A stretch of DNA of 64,000 nt from an uncultured Methanobacterium sp. (GCF_963666025.1 NZ_OY762552.1:1231001-1295000), one strand, 5' to 3'. Shown: positions 40,513 to 50,082, counted from the first letter of the stretch. A program made the numbers and translations. Notes: a model not told the origin generated them from the letters alone.

Positions 40513-41145
40513 ATGTTAAAGGACTCACAATCAATTGATTCCCTGTTAATGGATGGGGCCCATGCATCCACATATCCCTTGATAGCCAATCAGATCATTG
40601 GAAAATTTAAAATAAAAAAAGGAGTAGGTATCGATGTGGGTGCAGGTCCTGCATCCCTTTCAATAGCCCTTGCGAAAATAACAGAGTTGGACATCTATTC
40701 AATGGACATATCTTCGAAAATGTTAGAAATTGCACAAGAATCCTTTGAAAAAGAAGGTCTTGAAAAAAGGATTAAAACTGTATTAGGAGATGTCCATCAG
40801 ATGCCCTTCCCGGATGAATTTGCTGATCTTGTATTCAGCAGAGGATCCATGTTTTTCTGGAAAGACCTGACCACTGCCTTCAGGGAAATATATCGGGTTT
40901 TAAAGCCAGGTGGCGCAGGTTATGTGGGTGGAGGATTTGGAAGCGCTACAGTGCGAAAAAAGGTTAAAAATCAGTTTAAAGGTAAGGGTAGTGAATATTA
41001 TAAAAGTCCTCCAAAAATACATTTAGATTCACTTGAAATAGCAGTGTTTGAAGCCGGAATAACGAATTACATCTTAATTAATGATGATTCCGGATTGTGG
41101 GTTTTATTTAAAAAAAAACTGGATAAATGTAATAATACCAAATAA
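40513..41145 (+). CDS. Class I SAM-dependent methyltransferase
   Basis: 210 residues of the UbiE/Methyltransf_11 type. Motif I is GIDVGAGPASLSIAL near 41, then MDISSKMLEIAQESFEK, DVHQMPFPDEFADLVFSRG, and IYRVLKPGGAGYVGGG. It is the last sizeable gene of the box 3 operon and unlike paralogues A and B in its N-terminus. The substrate is unknown. The pairing with DUF364 and an importer suggests action on a cofactor or metallophore. Confidence 0.83.
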   Translation: MLKDSQSIDSLLMDGAHASTYPLIANQIIGKFKIKKGVGIDVGAGPASLSIALAKITELDIYSMDISSKMLEIAQESFEKEGLEKRIKTVLGDVHQMPFPDEFADLVFSRGSMFFWKDLTTAFREIYRVLKPGGAGYVGGGFGSATVRKKVKNQFKGKGSEYYKSPPKIHLDSLEIAVFEAGITNYILINDDSGLWVLFKKKLDKCNNTK

Positions 41146-41181
41146 ATAGTATAAACCCTTAAATGATTGGATGGGAGCCAA

Positions 41182-41253
41182 ATGAATGGAAAAATTTTAA
41201 TAGGACTGATATTAGTTTTAGTTATAGTGGGAATTATTCTAATAGCCATTTAG
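41182..41253 (+). CDS. Possible 23-residue membrane peptide
   Basis: The frame MNGKILIGLILVLVIVGIILI plus two residues is almost entirely one hydrophobic span after a short polar start. GGGAG lies eight nucleotides before the ATG. It is just downstream of the methyltransferase and 48 bp before the insertion element. The hydrophobic composition is unlikely to be random, but no homologue is known to me. Confidence 0.45.
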   Translation: MNGKILIGLILVLVIVGIILIAI

Positions 41254-41300
41254 ATGCCATATATAATCACTTTAATAATAAATAAATAAATAAATAAATA

Positions 41301-41317
41301 GGCTTTATAGAAACCCT
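41301..41317 (+). repeat. Left terminal inverted repeat of the IS element
   Basis: GGCTTTATAGAAACCCT, paired with 42444-42460. Confidence 0.85.
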
Positions 41318-41321
41318 TTTT

Positions 41322-42290
41322 TTAGTTGATTTGTGTTGTTCTGTAGATGTTGTATATTGTGTTTTTGAGTTTGGTTTCTTTGTTTGATAGTTGTGTGCTT
41401 CGGCTGTGGTTTGTGCCGTTGAATTTTCTTTTTATTGTTGAAAATATGCTTTCTATGTTGTTTCTTTTTGTGTATATTTTGTTTCGGAATATTGTTGGGC
41501 TTTTTAGTCTGTATTGTCCTTTTTTTGCTCTGTTTTTGAGTGGTATTTGGTCAAATGCTTTGAGTTCTTCATTTATGCATTTTCTTATTGGTTCTGTGTC
41601 ATATGCTTTGTCTGCTACTATGTAATCTGGTTTATATTTTTTGATTTGTCTTAATGCGGGTTTTGCAAATTGTGTATCATATTTTGGTCCGCGCGAAGTT
41701 TGATAATATAAAATAAGGCGTGTTTTTACGTCTATTGTTAAATGGTTTTTTATGTAGCTTTTTCTTTCTTTTTGCCGTATTTTTGCATAATATTTGTCTG
41801 CATAATCATTAGTAAAACCAGAGCCGTCCAATGCTATTATATCTGCTTTAATATCGTTTAATAATAGTATTAATTGGTTAATTTCTCTAATTTGTTCTGA
41901 AGGTAATCGTTTAAAGAATTTTTGGATCGTTGTAAAGTGCGGAACCTTTTTTATTCTCAAATATCTCTTAATTACGTCCGATACATCAATAACATCAGTG
42001 ATTTCACGATATGTTGATTTTGTGTAAATTTTCATTGCTAATATCGTGAATAAAGTATGTTGTGAATATAAATGGTTTGAAAAGGCATTAGAATACTTGT
42101 TTATCGCTATTTTAACATAATAGTATGTCCTTTCAATGAATTCCACCAGTTTATTTTCTTTAAATTTGCTATTCTTGTTTAAAAATCTTTTTAAACATTG
42201 AATATTAGAATTTTTAAAACCAAAATCCGAAAGATTTAACTGCTTTGAAACCCCAATATGAACAGGGGAATAATAGATTTCGCGAATCAT
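41322..42290 (-). CDS. DDE transposase, IS5-like
   Basis: 322 residues, apparently intact. The DDE triad candidates are Asp in ALDGSGF, Asp in VADKAYD, and Glu in NNIESIFSTIKRKF. The C-terminal basic segment and the arrangement are typical of IS5-group enzymes. Codon use is more AT-rich than the neighbours. The gene nearly fills the space between the terminal repeats. Confidence 0.88.
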   Translation of the reverse strand: MIREIYYSPVHIGVSKQLNLSDFGFKNSNIQCLKRFLNKNSKFKENKLVEFIERTYYYVKIAINKYSNAFSNHLYSQHTLFTILAMKIYTKSTYREITDVIDVSDVIKRYLRIKKVPHFTTIQKFFKRLPSEQIREINQLILLLNDIKADIIALDGSGFTNDYADKYYAKIRQKERKSYIKNHLTIDVKTRLILYYQTSRGPKYDTQFAKPALRQIKKYKPDYIVADKAYDTEPIRKCINEELKAFDQIPLKNRAKKGQYRLKSPTIFRNKIYTKRNNIESIFSTIKRKFNGTNHSRSTQLSNKETKLKNTIYNIYRTTQIN

Positions 42291-42336
42291 AATAATATTA
42301 TTCCCCTTTCTAATTATAAATACTTTAACAACCTGT

Positions 42337-42419
<83 letters not shown>

Positions 42420-42443
42420 ACCTGTCTTCAAATAAAAAAAATT

Positions 42444-42460
42444 AGGGTTTCTACAAAGCC
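42444..42460 (-). repeat. Right terminal inverted repeat of the IS element
   Basis: Reverse complement reads GGCTTTGTAGAAACCCT, one mismatch to the left end. Confidence 0.85.
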
Positions 42461-42516
42461 AATAAATAAATAAAACTCTTAAATTACTCCCAGAATTCTT
42501 AATAAATATCATCAAA

Positions 42517-42930
42517 TTACCCGGTGACCCTGAAACTATTCACCATCATATCAAAGTTGTTTTTTTGACCATCAAAGGCCGACACAGATCCACCTAAAAT
42601 TATACAGTAAACCTTGTCATTCTTATCTAAAATCACCATGCGTTCCTTTTTATTTGTACTTGAGTTTGTTATGTAAATAACATCATGTGCTTGTCTTCCA
42701 TCCACAGTTATAAGATTATCCGATAGCATAGTAGCTCCCCAATCTTTCTTGAGATCAGCCTTACTTGCCTCAACAATCTCCTCCAGTGTGCCACTTTTGT
42801 TGGTTTTTTGGACTAATACTATAATATTTCCCGTTTGAGCACTATTAGGATCACCACAACATTAGATTTCGTACTTTCATTGCATCATCTACCGTCCCGG
42901 AGTAAAAATAGTCCATGTACAGGGTTAGTT
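42517..42930 (-). pseudogene. PsbP-like domain protein, broken remnant
   Basis: The frame ending at 42517 reads ...VQKTNKSGTLEEIVEASKAD then MLSDNLITVDGRQAHDVIYI and ends DMMVNSFRVTG. This pattern (VSKT..SLEEFV, TVDG..AHEV, INSFKV) is typical of the PsbP-like domain in archaeal surface proteins. Reading upstream, the frame hits TAA, and the preceding sequence YFYSGTVDDAMKVRNL continues in another frame, so a frameshift lies near 42855-42870. The N-terminal half is missing. It lies 57 bp from the IS end. Confidence 0.65.
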
Positions 42931-42943
42931 GACATGAACTCTA

Positions 42944-43030
42944 TTAATTGTAATTGTGAGGAGTTATTGCGGTGTAAATAGATAATAAAGATATGACAAT
43001 TACAAATATAAAAAGAGAATATAATACCAT
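42944..43030 (-). CDS. Possible 28-residue membrane peptide
   Basis: MVLYSLFIFVIVISLLSIYT then AITPHNYN. A single hydrophobic span. GGAGGG lies 12 nucleotides upstream; a nearer ATG in another frame stops after 11 codons. Weak evidence. It could be the 5' end of the broken gene beside it. Confidence 0.3.
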   Translation of the reverse strand: MVLYSLFIFVIVISLLSIYTAITPHNYN

Positions 43031-43408
43031 TTCATAGTTTTACCCTCCTTAATAATGAACGTTACTGGGCTGGATCAAATTCAATATGCCGTATTAAAAC
43101 ATAATACTTAACTCTTTTGAAATAGATTCAAACCCTTCAAATTATGTGCATTTACATGTCGATTTTTAATTATTTCTATATGTGTGTGATCATCTCTGAG
43201 TTCCAGACAACAAAAGAACATTTCCAATATAAAAAACTAACCATCATTAGAAATTATTACTAATTTAACCTATCAAAACTACCAAAAAGGTACTATTAAA
43301 TTATTTAAACAAAACAATCATACTAAACCCCCTCAAAAGGACCTCTAACAGTATTTTATGAATCAATAAATAATCAAACCGCAAAAAACCCGATACATCA
43401 TATAATAT
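43031..43408. other. Intergenic region, AT-rich
   Basis: No gene seen. A lone minus-strand half-site CGACATG occurs near 43154-43160 but lacks a matching right half. Confidence 0.4.
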
Positions 43409-43432
43409 AGAAATGTATATATTTACATCTCG
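43409..43432 (+). promoter_or_regulatory. ModE-like palindrome over TATA box (box 4, methyltransferase)
   Basis: AGAAATG (43409-43415), a spacer with TATATATT, then CATCTCG (43426-43432) followed by TTAT. Two deviations from consensus, same spacing. The transcript start is expected near 43446, just upstream of GGAGGAG and the ATG at 43471. Confidence 0.75.
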
Positions 43433-43470
43433 TTATAGTGTAATTTAAAATGAACTGGAGGAGATTAAAA

Positions 43471-44085
43471 ATGTCAAGTGATACTGGATTATTCCCATCT
43501 AATGGTCATCGAATACAGGGAAGATCAACCGAATCATTCCTGGACGCTCGTGATGTAATTTCACGGCTTGATCTTAAAGGAAATGAGGTTTTTATGGATG
43601 CTGGTTGTGGTGATGGTCACGTTGCCATGATAGCCCATGATATGATGGATGATGATGCAACCATCTATGCCCTGGATGTTTACCCCCCATCAATTGAGGA
43701 TATGAAAAAGGATGTGGAAGAACAGGGAATAAGCAATATAATAGCAATTCAATCAGACGTAACTGAAAAAATCGCTCTTGATGGTGATACCGTGGATATT
43801 TGTCTCATGGTTAATGTTTTCCACCACTTCGTAGCCCATAAAAAAGCGGATGATGCTATAAACGAGCTAAAAAAAGTTATAAAACCCGGCGGCAAAATTA
43901 CAGTCATGGATTACAAGAAAATGGACACTGGATATGGTCCACCAGTTAAATTCAAAAGTAGTCCAGAAGAGATGGAGGAAATGTTCAAAAAACATAACCT
44001 TGAAATGGTTAAACTGGATACCGAAGCAGGTGAAGTCCTGGACGACGGAACCATGTCCCATTATCTTATAACATTCCAAAAATAA
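43471..44085 (+). CDS. Class I SAM-dependent methyltransferase
   Basis: 204 residues. Motif I FMDAGCGDGHVAMIA is near residue 43, with ALDVYPPSIEDM, VNVFHHFVAHKKADDAI and VIKPGGKITVMDYKK. The ATG at 43471 has GGAGGAG at good spacing; an ATG 21 bases earlier sits before that site. It is a single gene with its own ModE-like box. It resembles arsenite/UbiE-type small methyltransferases, but lacks a Cys pair, so arsenite is not supported. Substrate unknown. Confidence 0.83.
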   Translation: MSSDTGLFPSNGHRIQGRSTESFLDARDVISRLDLKGNEVFMDAGCGDGHVAMIAHDMMDDDATIYALDVYPPSIEDMKKDVEEQGISNIIAIQSDVTEKIALDGDTVDICLMVNVFHHFVAHKKADDAINELKKVIKPGGKITVMDYKKMDTGYGPPVKFKSSPEEMEEMFKKHNLEMVKLDTEAGEVLDDGTMSHYLITFQK

Positions 44086-44178
44086 GTAAATGAACATCTA
44101 AATGTTGTTTTTTTACTTTTTTAATCTTTTTTAATTACTTTTTTATGAAATACCCAAAAGTTTGTTTCATGAATAATC

Positions 44179-44290
44179 CTCCAATAAGAATATCCTCTCA
44201 TAATTATGCCCAATTAATAATATATCTTACTAATTATCTTCCAATAAAAATATCCATTACTAATTATACCTCACTAATAATATCAGGGAT
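44179..44290. repeat. Degenerate ~61-bp duplication in intergenic region
   Basis: CCAATAAGAATATCC then AATTATGCCC..AATAATAT recurs about 61 bp later as CCAATAAAAATATCC and AATTATACCTC..AATAATAT. Non-coding, between convergent genes. Confidence 0.4.
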
Positions 44291-44357
44291 AATAACTTTA
44301 AAACAAATATATTTAAAAAAAAGTTAAATTTTAAAAAAAATCCTGTTTGGGGTCCCG

Positions 44358-44936
44358 TTATAACAGTTGATAATATGACTTTTCAAAGCAAGAAATACAG
44401 TAAGTTTTTCCACCTTTTAAGTGGTGTTTACCATCCATAACCACCTCCCCGCATTCAGCGCACCTGGCTATTTCCAGTGGTTTGCCCGGGAGATCATTAG
44501 GATCTATTTTAACTGAAACCTTTTGGACCATGAATAATTCATCTCCAGGAGTTCTGGCTATTCTTACGGTTAATTCTTCTATGGTTTCCTCATTTTCTAC
44601 TTCAGAACCAATATCAGTATCTTTATTATTGGCATCTATATCCATAACCCGTACTGCTTCACCAGTGTCAATGTTAACAAAGGTAGCTGCAAATTTACCG
44701 TATCCCATTGGTTTAAGTGATTTTTTACCAAGAGAGGTTTTGGTAACCGACTGTATGGCATCACAGATACACCGGTCAATCTCTGTAAAGACGATTAATC
44801 GTTTATCTTTCTTACCAGGTGTCATTCCCATGCTTTCCATGCCGTGTATAGCTAATTTGGTCCCCATAACTATTCCACCACATATATCACCGTGAAATTC
44901 ACCCGCTTTTTTTAATAATTCCATGTAATCACTCAT
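44358..44936 (-). CDS. FmdE-family protein (paralogue 3)
   Basis: 192 residues. HGDICGGIVMGTKL, VFTEIDRCICDAIQSVTKTSLGKK and MGYGKFAATFVN form the core. The linker is acidic, and the C-terminal zinc ribbon is CAECGEVV with CISC. GGTGAT six nucleotides before 44936 sets the start. It lies 166 bp after the ATPase of system 2 on the same strand, which repeats the importer-then-FmdE order of system 1. Confidence 0.87.
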   Translation of the reverse strand: MSDYMELLKKAGEFHGDICGGIVMGTKLAIHGMESMGMTPGKKDKRLIVFTEIDRCICDAIQSVTKTSLGKKSLKPMGYGKFAATFVNIDTGEAVRVMDIDANNKDTDIGSEVENEETIEELTVRIARTPGDELFMVQKVSVKIDPNDLPGKPLEIARCAECGEVVMDGKHHLKGGKTYCISCFEKSYYQLL

Positions 44937-45102
44937 ATTATCACCATTTTGTTTTAAAAACCACATCTTAGTTCTAAATTTTACCATAAAGATAGATTTT
45001 TATCATGAAAATGTTTTATTGAATTTATAAACTGTTTAAACTTTAATTTAACTTTTAATTCCTGTTTAATTGTTTTAATAACCATTATCTACTGTGAAAT
45101 CC

Positions 45103-45885
45103 CTATTCAATTGTATTCATTGGAACACATATTCTACGATTATTTCCCATATCCACTATTTCCACATGGATTCCATAGGCTTTTTCCATGTTTTCCTGAT
45201 TTATAACTTCATCTGGTTTTCCAACGGCCATGAAGTTTTTGTCTTTCATTATGGCCACTTTATTGGAGGATATGAATGCATGATCCGGGAAGTGGGAGGT
45301 CATGATAACTGAAAGCCCGTCATCAGCCAATGTTGATATGATGTCCAATGTTTTCAACTGATTGCCAAAATCAAGATGGGAGGTTGGTTCATCCAGGACT
45401 AATATACTAGGTTCCTGGGCTATGACCCTGGCAAAAAAAACCAGTTGCTGTTCTCCACCACTTAAAGTAGTGTATGGTTTATCCCGTAAATCAGAAAGTC
45501 CGAATTTTTTCAGGGCATTTTCAGCAATTATGTAGTCTTTTTCTCCCAGTGATTCAAAAAAATCAAGGTGAGGAGTTCTGCCCATTAGAACCACGTCAAA
45601 AACAGTGAATGCAAAGGTGGGAACATGGCCCTGGGGAATGTAACCAATGTTTCGGGCTATTTCTCTTTGATCTATTCTTTTTATGTCTTTACCCTTGATG
45701 TACACTGTTCCCTGGTCAAGTTGGTGGATTTTGTTCAAACACTTTATCAGTGTTGTTTTACCACAACCATTGGGCCCCAGTATACAAAGCACATCCCCTT
45801 TAGCAACCGTTAGATTTACATCCTCGAATATGTTCTCTGTATCTTCATAAGAAAATGCAGCATCCTTAATTTCCAGTATACTCAA
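45103..45885 (-). CDS. ABC transporter ATP-binding protein, FecE/BtuD type (system 2)
   Basis: 260 residues. Walker A GPNGCGKTT, Q-loop IPQGH, signature LSGGEQQ, Walker B ILVLDEPTSHLD, and switch MTSHFPDHA. A TTG start at 45885, five nucleotides after GGAGGTG, is preferred to an ATG-less upstream extension. It is a paralogue of 38290-39066 and forms a transporter with the next two genes upstream. Confidence 0.92.
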   Translation of the reverse strand: MSILEIKDAAFSYEDTENIFEDVNLTVAKGDVLCILGPNGCGKTTLIKCLNKIHQLDQGTVYIKGKDIKRIDQREIARNIGYIPQGHVPTFAFTVFDVVLMGRTPHLDFFESLGEKDYIIAENALKKFGLSDLRDKPYTTLSGGEQQLVFFARVIAQEPSILVLDEPTSHLDFGNQLKTLDIISTLADDGLSVIMTSHFPDHAFISSNKVAIMKDKNFMAVGKPDEVINQENMEKAYGIHVEIVDMGNNRRICVPMNTIE

Positions 45886-45998
45886 CACTTCACCTCCATT
45901 TAGTTCAATTCTCAACCAGTTATCATAGTACCAGTCATGCCCATTTTAATCCTTAAACCCGTTTTAAAGGAATATTGACAGTCTTTTTACTTCATGCA

Positions 45999-47054
45999 CT
46001 ATGCCCATTTACCATACCCCCTCCTTAACAGGTATAAGAAGAATGGTGCTCCAATTATGGCTGTTAAAATCCCTATGGGGACTTCGGTGATGAGTATTGT
46101 CCGGGAGATATTATCCACCAGTAAGAGGAAGGATGCTCCCATGCATATGGTGGCAGGTAAAAGGTTTTTATGGTCCGGCCCAACCAGTATACGGCTGATG
46201 TGAGGTATGATCAGACCCACCCATCCAATTATTCCACTGATGGACACAGCAGCAGCTGTTATCATGGTGCAGCAGCATATAATTATGAATCGTAGTTTTT
46301 GAGTTTCTATTCCCATTGATTTAGCTTCCTCATCACCCATAGCTAAAATGTTCAACCTCCATCGCAGGACCAGTAGTATGCTTATTCCCAGGATTATAGG
46401 AATTGATGCTATTAAAACCTCATTGTTATTGGCTGCAGAAACACTTCCCATCAGCCAGTACACGATCTGGGGTAACTTTTCAAAGGGGTCTGCCATGTAT
46501 TTACAGAGGGAGATCAATGCCCCGAATAGTGATCCAATGGCCATACCACTTAAGACCATAACCAGGATCTGTGAGCTTTTAATGGAACGTCCGATAACAT
46601 AGGTAAGAGTAACTGCTACCATTCCCCAGATGAATGCTGATAGTTGGGTGATGAGGGGCATGCCTACGGTTAATATTGCTACTGCTGCTCCAAATCCTGC
46701 ACCTGCAGATACACCCAGTATATCCGGTGAAACCAGCGGATTTTTAAATGTACCCTGGAATGCAGCTCCTGCTACAGATAATGCAGCTCCCACCAGAAGA
46801 GCAGCCATTATACGGGGCAATCTAATCTCCCAGACAATGGTTGTTGCAGTTGGAGAGGCCTGAATAAATGGGAGAAATTTGGCGAATATAGCCGTTAAAA
46901 CTTCTATTGGACTTAAAGGATATCTACCTATCATGAAAGAAACGAAAAAAAGAATGACCGGCAATGTAATTAGAATTACATTTACCAGCCATTTCCGATT
47001 ATTCCCGTTCAGTTTTGATTTCCAGTTTTCTCTGTTTATAGGCGAATTAGACAT
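45999..47054 (-). CDS. ABC transporter permease, FecCD type (system 2)
   Basis: 351 residues and about ten spans. GAALSVAGAAFQGTFKNPLVSPDILGVSAGAGFGAA and GIIGWVGLIIPHISRILVGPDHKNLLPA mark the family. It is a paralogue of the system 1 permease, with a longer charged N-terminus. It lies 80 bp after the binding protein gene in the same operon. Confidence 0.93.
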   Translation of the reverse strand: MSNSPINRENWKSKLNGNNRKWLVNVILITLPVILFFVSFMIGRYPLSPIEVLTAIFAKFLPFIQASPTATTIVWEIRLPRIMAALLVGAALSVAGAAFQGTFKNPLVSPDILGVSAGAGFGAAVAILTVGMPLITQLSAFIWGMVAVTLTYVIGRSIKSSQILVMVLSGMAIGSLFGALISLCKYMADPFEKLPQIVYWLMGSVSAANNNEVLIASIPIILGISILLVLRWRLNILAMGDEEAKSMGIETQKLRFIIICCCTMITAAAVSISGIIGWVGLIIPHISRILVGPDHKNLLPATICMGASFLLLVDNISRTILITEVPIGILTAIIGAPFFLYLLRRGYGKWA

Positions 47055-47134
47055 AATTATACCCGTGTTTATCCCAAAATATTGATTTTACATGTAATTG
47101 TAGACAAATCAATCCCTACATGTTTTTAGTCAAT

Positions 47135-48235
47135 TTATATGTTAGTCATTCCAGACTCCTGAAGGATTTTAGTGGCTCCATCCTCCCCCAGATCGTAGTG
47201 GTAGAATTCTGAATAGAATTCTTTAACCTCACCTTTCAGGTCCAAACTCTTGAATTTGTCAGGGTACAATATTTTTGCAACCCATGGAATTCCAATTATC
47301 ATGTTGGCTCCAGTTGGTTTGTCCAACCATTTGAAGGGGGATTGCGGAGATAGATAGACCTTTTTATTCTGAACAGCCTTTACACCACTCCATGTGGAGT
47401 TTTTATAGACATTGGCAAAGAATGTGGGGTCTGTAGTTAAAATGACTTGGGGATTCCAACTCAGAACCTGTTCCATGGATACCTGAGTTTTTCCACTTCC
47501 TCCCTGCATTTGAACATCAGCCACATTTTTACCTTTACAGAAATCAATTACCTGTGAGTGTACCGATCCAGAAGGTTCGGTTTGCAATCCTTCAGAACCC
47601 TCTGCATAGTAAACAGTTACCATTTCATTTTCAGGTATGGTTGATACCACACTACTCACTTCATTTTGAACCTTAGTGTTGAAATCTGATAGTTTTTTGG
47701 CCTTACCCTGAGATCCCAGTAATTTTCCAATGAATTCAATGGAGGGGTTGAAAGTGGTGAAATCACTGGTGTCAGTTACACCCACTACTGTTATTGAACC
47801 AAATTTTTTCTGTCTTTCATTTAAAACTGATATTGTTGATGCATATGATGATGAATCATCCGGGCTTATACTTTCCAGCACCACATCAGGGTTCATTGCC
47901 ATGAATTCCTCATAACTACCTGACTGTGACCCATACCATCCACCCACTGAAGGTAGATTTTTATAGGCATCAGGCATATATTTCTGTTCTTCACTGGTCA
48001 CCTGATAGTTGAAGGCCAGTAATTTTTCAGGAACAATCATGTACACCATGACCGTGGTGGTGGGAGACGTTGATAATACGTGATTTAGGGGTGAAGGCAC
48101 AGTTAAATTTCGACCGGCCATGTCAGTTATTGTAGTGTTTCCCCCGGAAAAAGCCCCGTATTCTGTTAAAAAACTTCCAAGTCCTGCAACTGCAATTAAA
48201 ACCACTGCTGCAATCAGGATAAAGTAATTCTTCAT
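47135..48235 (-). CDS. ABC transporter substrate-binding protein, FecB/BtuF type (system 2)
   Basis: 366 residues with an N-terminal signal or anchor (about 4-24). Shares with system 1 ITDMAGRNLTVP, VYYAEGSEGLQTEPSGSVHSQVI and WLDKPTGANMIIGIPWVAKILYPDKFKS. AGGTGAT precedes the ATG. The paired binding proteins differ in the ligand-facing middle, so they may favour different ligands, such as molybdate versus tungstate (inference). Confidence 0.9.
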   Translation of the reverse strand: MKNYFILIAAVVLIAVAGLGSFLTEYGAFSGGNTTITDMAGRNLTVPSPLNHVLSTSPTTTVMVYMIVPEKLLAFNYQVTSEEQKYMPDAYKNLPSVGGWYGSQSGSYEEFMAMNPDVVLESISPDDSSSYASTISVLNERQKKFGSITVVGVTDTSDFTTFNPSIEFIGKLLGSQGKAKKLSDFNTKVQNEVSSVVSTIPENEMVTVYYAEGSEGLQTEPSGSVHSQVIDFCKGKNVADVQMQGGSGKTQVSMEQVLSWNPQVILTTDPTFFANVYKNSTWSGVKAVQNKKVYLSPQSPFKWLDKPTGANMIIGIPWVAKILYPDKFKSLDLKGEVKEFYSEFYHYDLGEDGATKILQESGMTNI

Positions 48236-48325
48236 TTAATCACCTGTACGTTTTATAGTTATAATCATAAGCTCACGAAATTCATTTAAACACCATAAAT
48301 ATGGGAAAAATAAAAAAGTAACCTG

Positions 48326-48625
48326 CTAACTAACCAGAATCAGCTTACCTGTTTCTGGATCCTTGTAAACAGTTCCCATCTGTTGATAACCACTACCTGA
48401 CCCGGACTGATTAGTAGTATCATTTAAGGTTTGACCTGTCTTAACTGAAACTGTATCCTGCGTAGGCCCCTGAGTTGAGGATACTATGGATGGATTGCTC
48501 TGTAAAGCCAATATGGCAAACACTAAAAATCCAACTGCCAGAACCAGCATACAATCAGTCATGTTGATTATTCCAGATGTGGGATCTTCACCACTATCAT
48601 CTAAAAATCGTCTTTTTCTGGACAT
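48326..48625 (-). CDS. ExbD/MotB-like small membrane protein (DUF2149 type)
   Basis: 99 residues. INMTDCMLVLAVGFLVFAIL (residues about 19-38) is a single span with an Asp at its start, the same arrangement as the proton-carrying Asp of ExbD/TolR (usually LIDVMLVLL). A short extracellular Ser/Thr/Gln-rich tail follows. The ATG at 48625 has GGAGG upstream and overlaps the ExbB-like gene by 29 bases. It probably forms a proton- or sodium-driven stator with the upstream gene product. Confidence 0.8.
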   Translation of the reverse strand: MSRKRRFLDDSGEDPTSGIINMTDCMLVLAVGFLVFAILALQSNPSIVSSTQGPTQDTVSVKTGQTLNDTTNQSGSGSGYQQMGTVYKDPETGKLILVS

Positions 48626-49259
48626 TATCCAAAGCCTCCAGCGTTGATTCAACTATTGCCTCTAAAATGGATAATTCATCATTGTACCATTTTTTTCTGT
48701 ATCCAGATATGATATAAGCTATAGCACCCGCTGCTAACCCAGTAATGGTAGTATCAAAAGCCACTGTCAATGCCTGTGCCAGACTGTTTATATCACCAGA
48801 ACCTAAAGCGGATAAACCCGGGCCTAAGGGGATCAAAGTACCTAAAAGACCAACAGTTGGAGCTAATCTGATTAATATATCCGTTTTCTGAGTTATAGTT
48901 GAAAATTGAAGTTCTTGTTCTTCAATTAACTTTGTGGATATTGCTCTTCTTGATTGAGGGCCAATATCATGGTTAGAAATGATTTTTATGAGAATTTCTT
49001 TATATTTATCCTGAAGCTCGCTTTCGGTAACTTTTTCCTTCATTTCTTCAGGAGTGGATGATTTAGAGATGGCCCTTACCAGAGCCTCAGTTTGATTCAC
49101 ATCGAATTTTGTTCTTGAAAATTTTTCAGTTAAAAAACCACCTAAACTCAAAACTGCATAGGTCATAAAGACTAAAACAACAACTATAACCGGTATGAAC
49201 AGGCTCTGTGCGATTAAATACAATAAATTGCTTAAAATTTCAGTTCCAAGAATTTCCAT
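48597..49259 (-). CDS. MotA/TolQ/ExbB-family channel protein
   Basis: 220 residues with three spans (about 15-38, 128-150, 165-190). The signature LIRLAPTVGLLGTLIPLGPGLSALGSGDINSLAQALTVAFDTTITGLAAGAIAYI is the TolQ/ExbB core. AGGTGAT precedes the ATG. It is followed by the ExbD-like gene and preceded by the DUF2162-like gene, and then by ABC system 2. In bacteria such motors drive TonB, Tol or flagella; here the partner is likely the DUF2162 protein or a surface protein (inference). Confidence 0.88.
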   Translation of the reverse strand: MEILGTEILSNLLYLIAQSLFIPVIVVVLVFMTYAVLSLGGFLTEKFSRTKFDVNQTEALVRAISKSSTPEEMKEKVTESELQDKYKEILIKIISNHDIGPQSRRAISTKLIEEQELQFSTITQKTDILIRLAPTVGLLGTLIPLGPGLSALGSGDINSLAQALTVAFDTTITGLAAGAIAYIISGYRKKWYNDELSILEAIVESTLEALDNVQKKTIFR

Positions 49260-49329
49260 TACCTATCACCTAATATTTTCACTGATTTATCCTTTTTTAC
49301 GTCAATGACTTTTCTCTGTTTTTTGCAGA

Positions 49330-50082
49330 TTACTTCTTAATTCGTTCTAATTTGGACGATTTTCCCGGGTAAATGTCGCTTAAGTTATTGATATCCTCTT
49401 TTTTGAGATAGACCCCTACTAAAAAGACCCCTCCCGCTGCCAGTATCAGAAAAATCAGGTTGGTTGTTGAACCTATAGACAGAGGGTTAGTCTGAACTTG
49501 GGCCAGTAATTTGATATTGGGGATGAAAAGTCCGGCGATTAAAAAATAGAAACCATTTAGAATCATGAAATTCCCCAGTAGAACGGGGTAAGGTCTTTCT
49601 GCGTGCCTTAAAAATTTAGAAAATTGATATATAAATATTACAATTAAAACTAGAGCCACTGCCATTATAACGTTGAATACTAAGTAAAATGAGTCCGCAC
49701 CCTTGGCAAATAATATGGCAGAGAAAATAAATCCTGCAAAGCAACAGATTGATGAGGATATCATGGCTTTTGAAAGGAGCGTGTCATGATTTTTCCCATC
49801 CTTTCTCCATTTAATGATGGTGTAGCTCCCGGTTACGATGGTCACAACTCCGATTATTCCAATTACCAGTGCAATGTATTCATTGGCAAAATTGTACAGC
49901 GATGTAACGTAACCAGCTACCGAACCAAGGGTAAACAGTACTGCACCGTAAAGCAAGGCAATGGATAATAGTTTATTTTTAGGAATCTGTTTGAGACCCA
50001 TTGCTAGGGTTATATTAATTCCAAACAGGAGGACTGTGGATATAATCAAACCTTCCCATATTAATTCTGCCATCTTTAACAT
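49330..50082 (-). CDS. Polytopic membrane protein, DUF2162-like
   Basis: About 250 residues with seven hydrophobic spans and a short basic C-terminal tail. Resembles the archaeal predicted-transporter family DUF2162 that is found with ExbB/ExbD-like genes. First gene of the operon under box 5. The start could also be the ATG at 50073 (MAELIWEG), since the ribosome binding site is weak for both. It may form the channel or coupling part of the motor complex (inference). Confidence 0.75.
   Translation of the reverse strand: MLKMAELIWEGLIISTVLLFGINITLAMGLKQIPKNKLLSIALLYGAVLFTLGSVAGYVTSLYNFANEYIALVIGIIGVVTIVTGSYTIIKWRKDGKNHDTLLSKAMISSSICCFAGFIFSAILFAKGADSFYLVFNVIMAVALVLIVIFIYQFSKFLRHAERPYPVLLGNFMILNGFYFLIAGLFIPNIKLLAQVQTNPLSIGSTTNLIFLILAAGGVFLVGVYLKKEDINNLSDIYPGKSSKLERIKK

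Noticed and set aside
43150..43180. An eighth ModE-like box on the minus strand
   Set aside because: Only the CGACATG half is present; the sequence 10 nt further does not match the other half-site.
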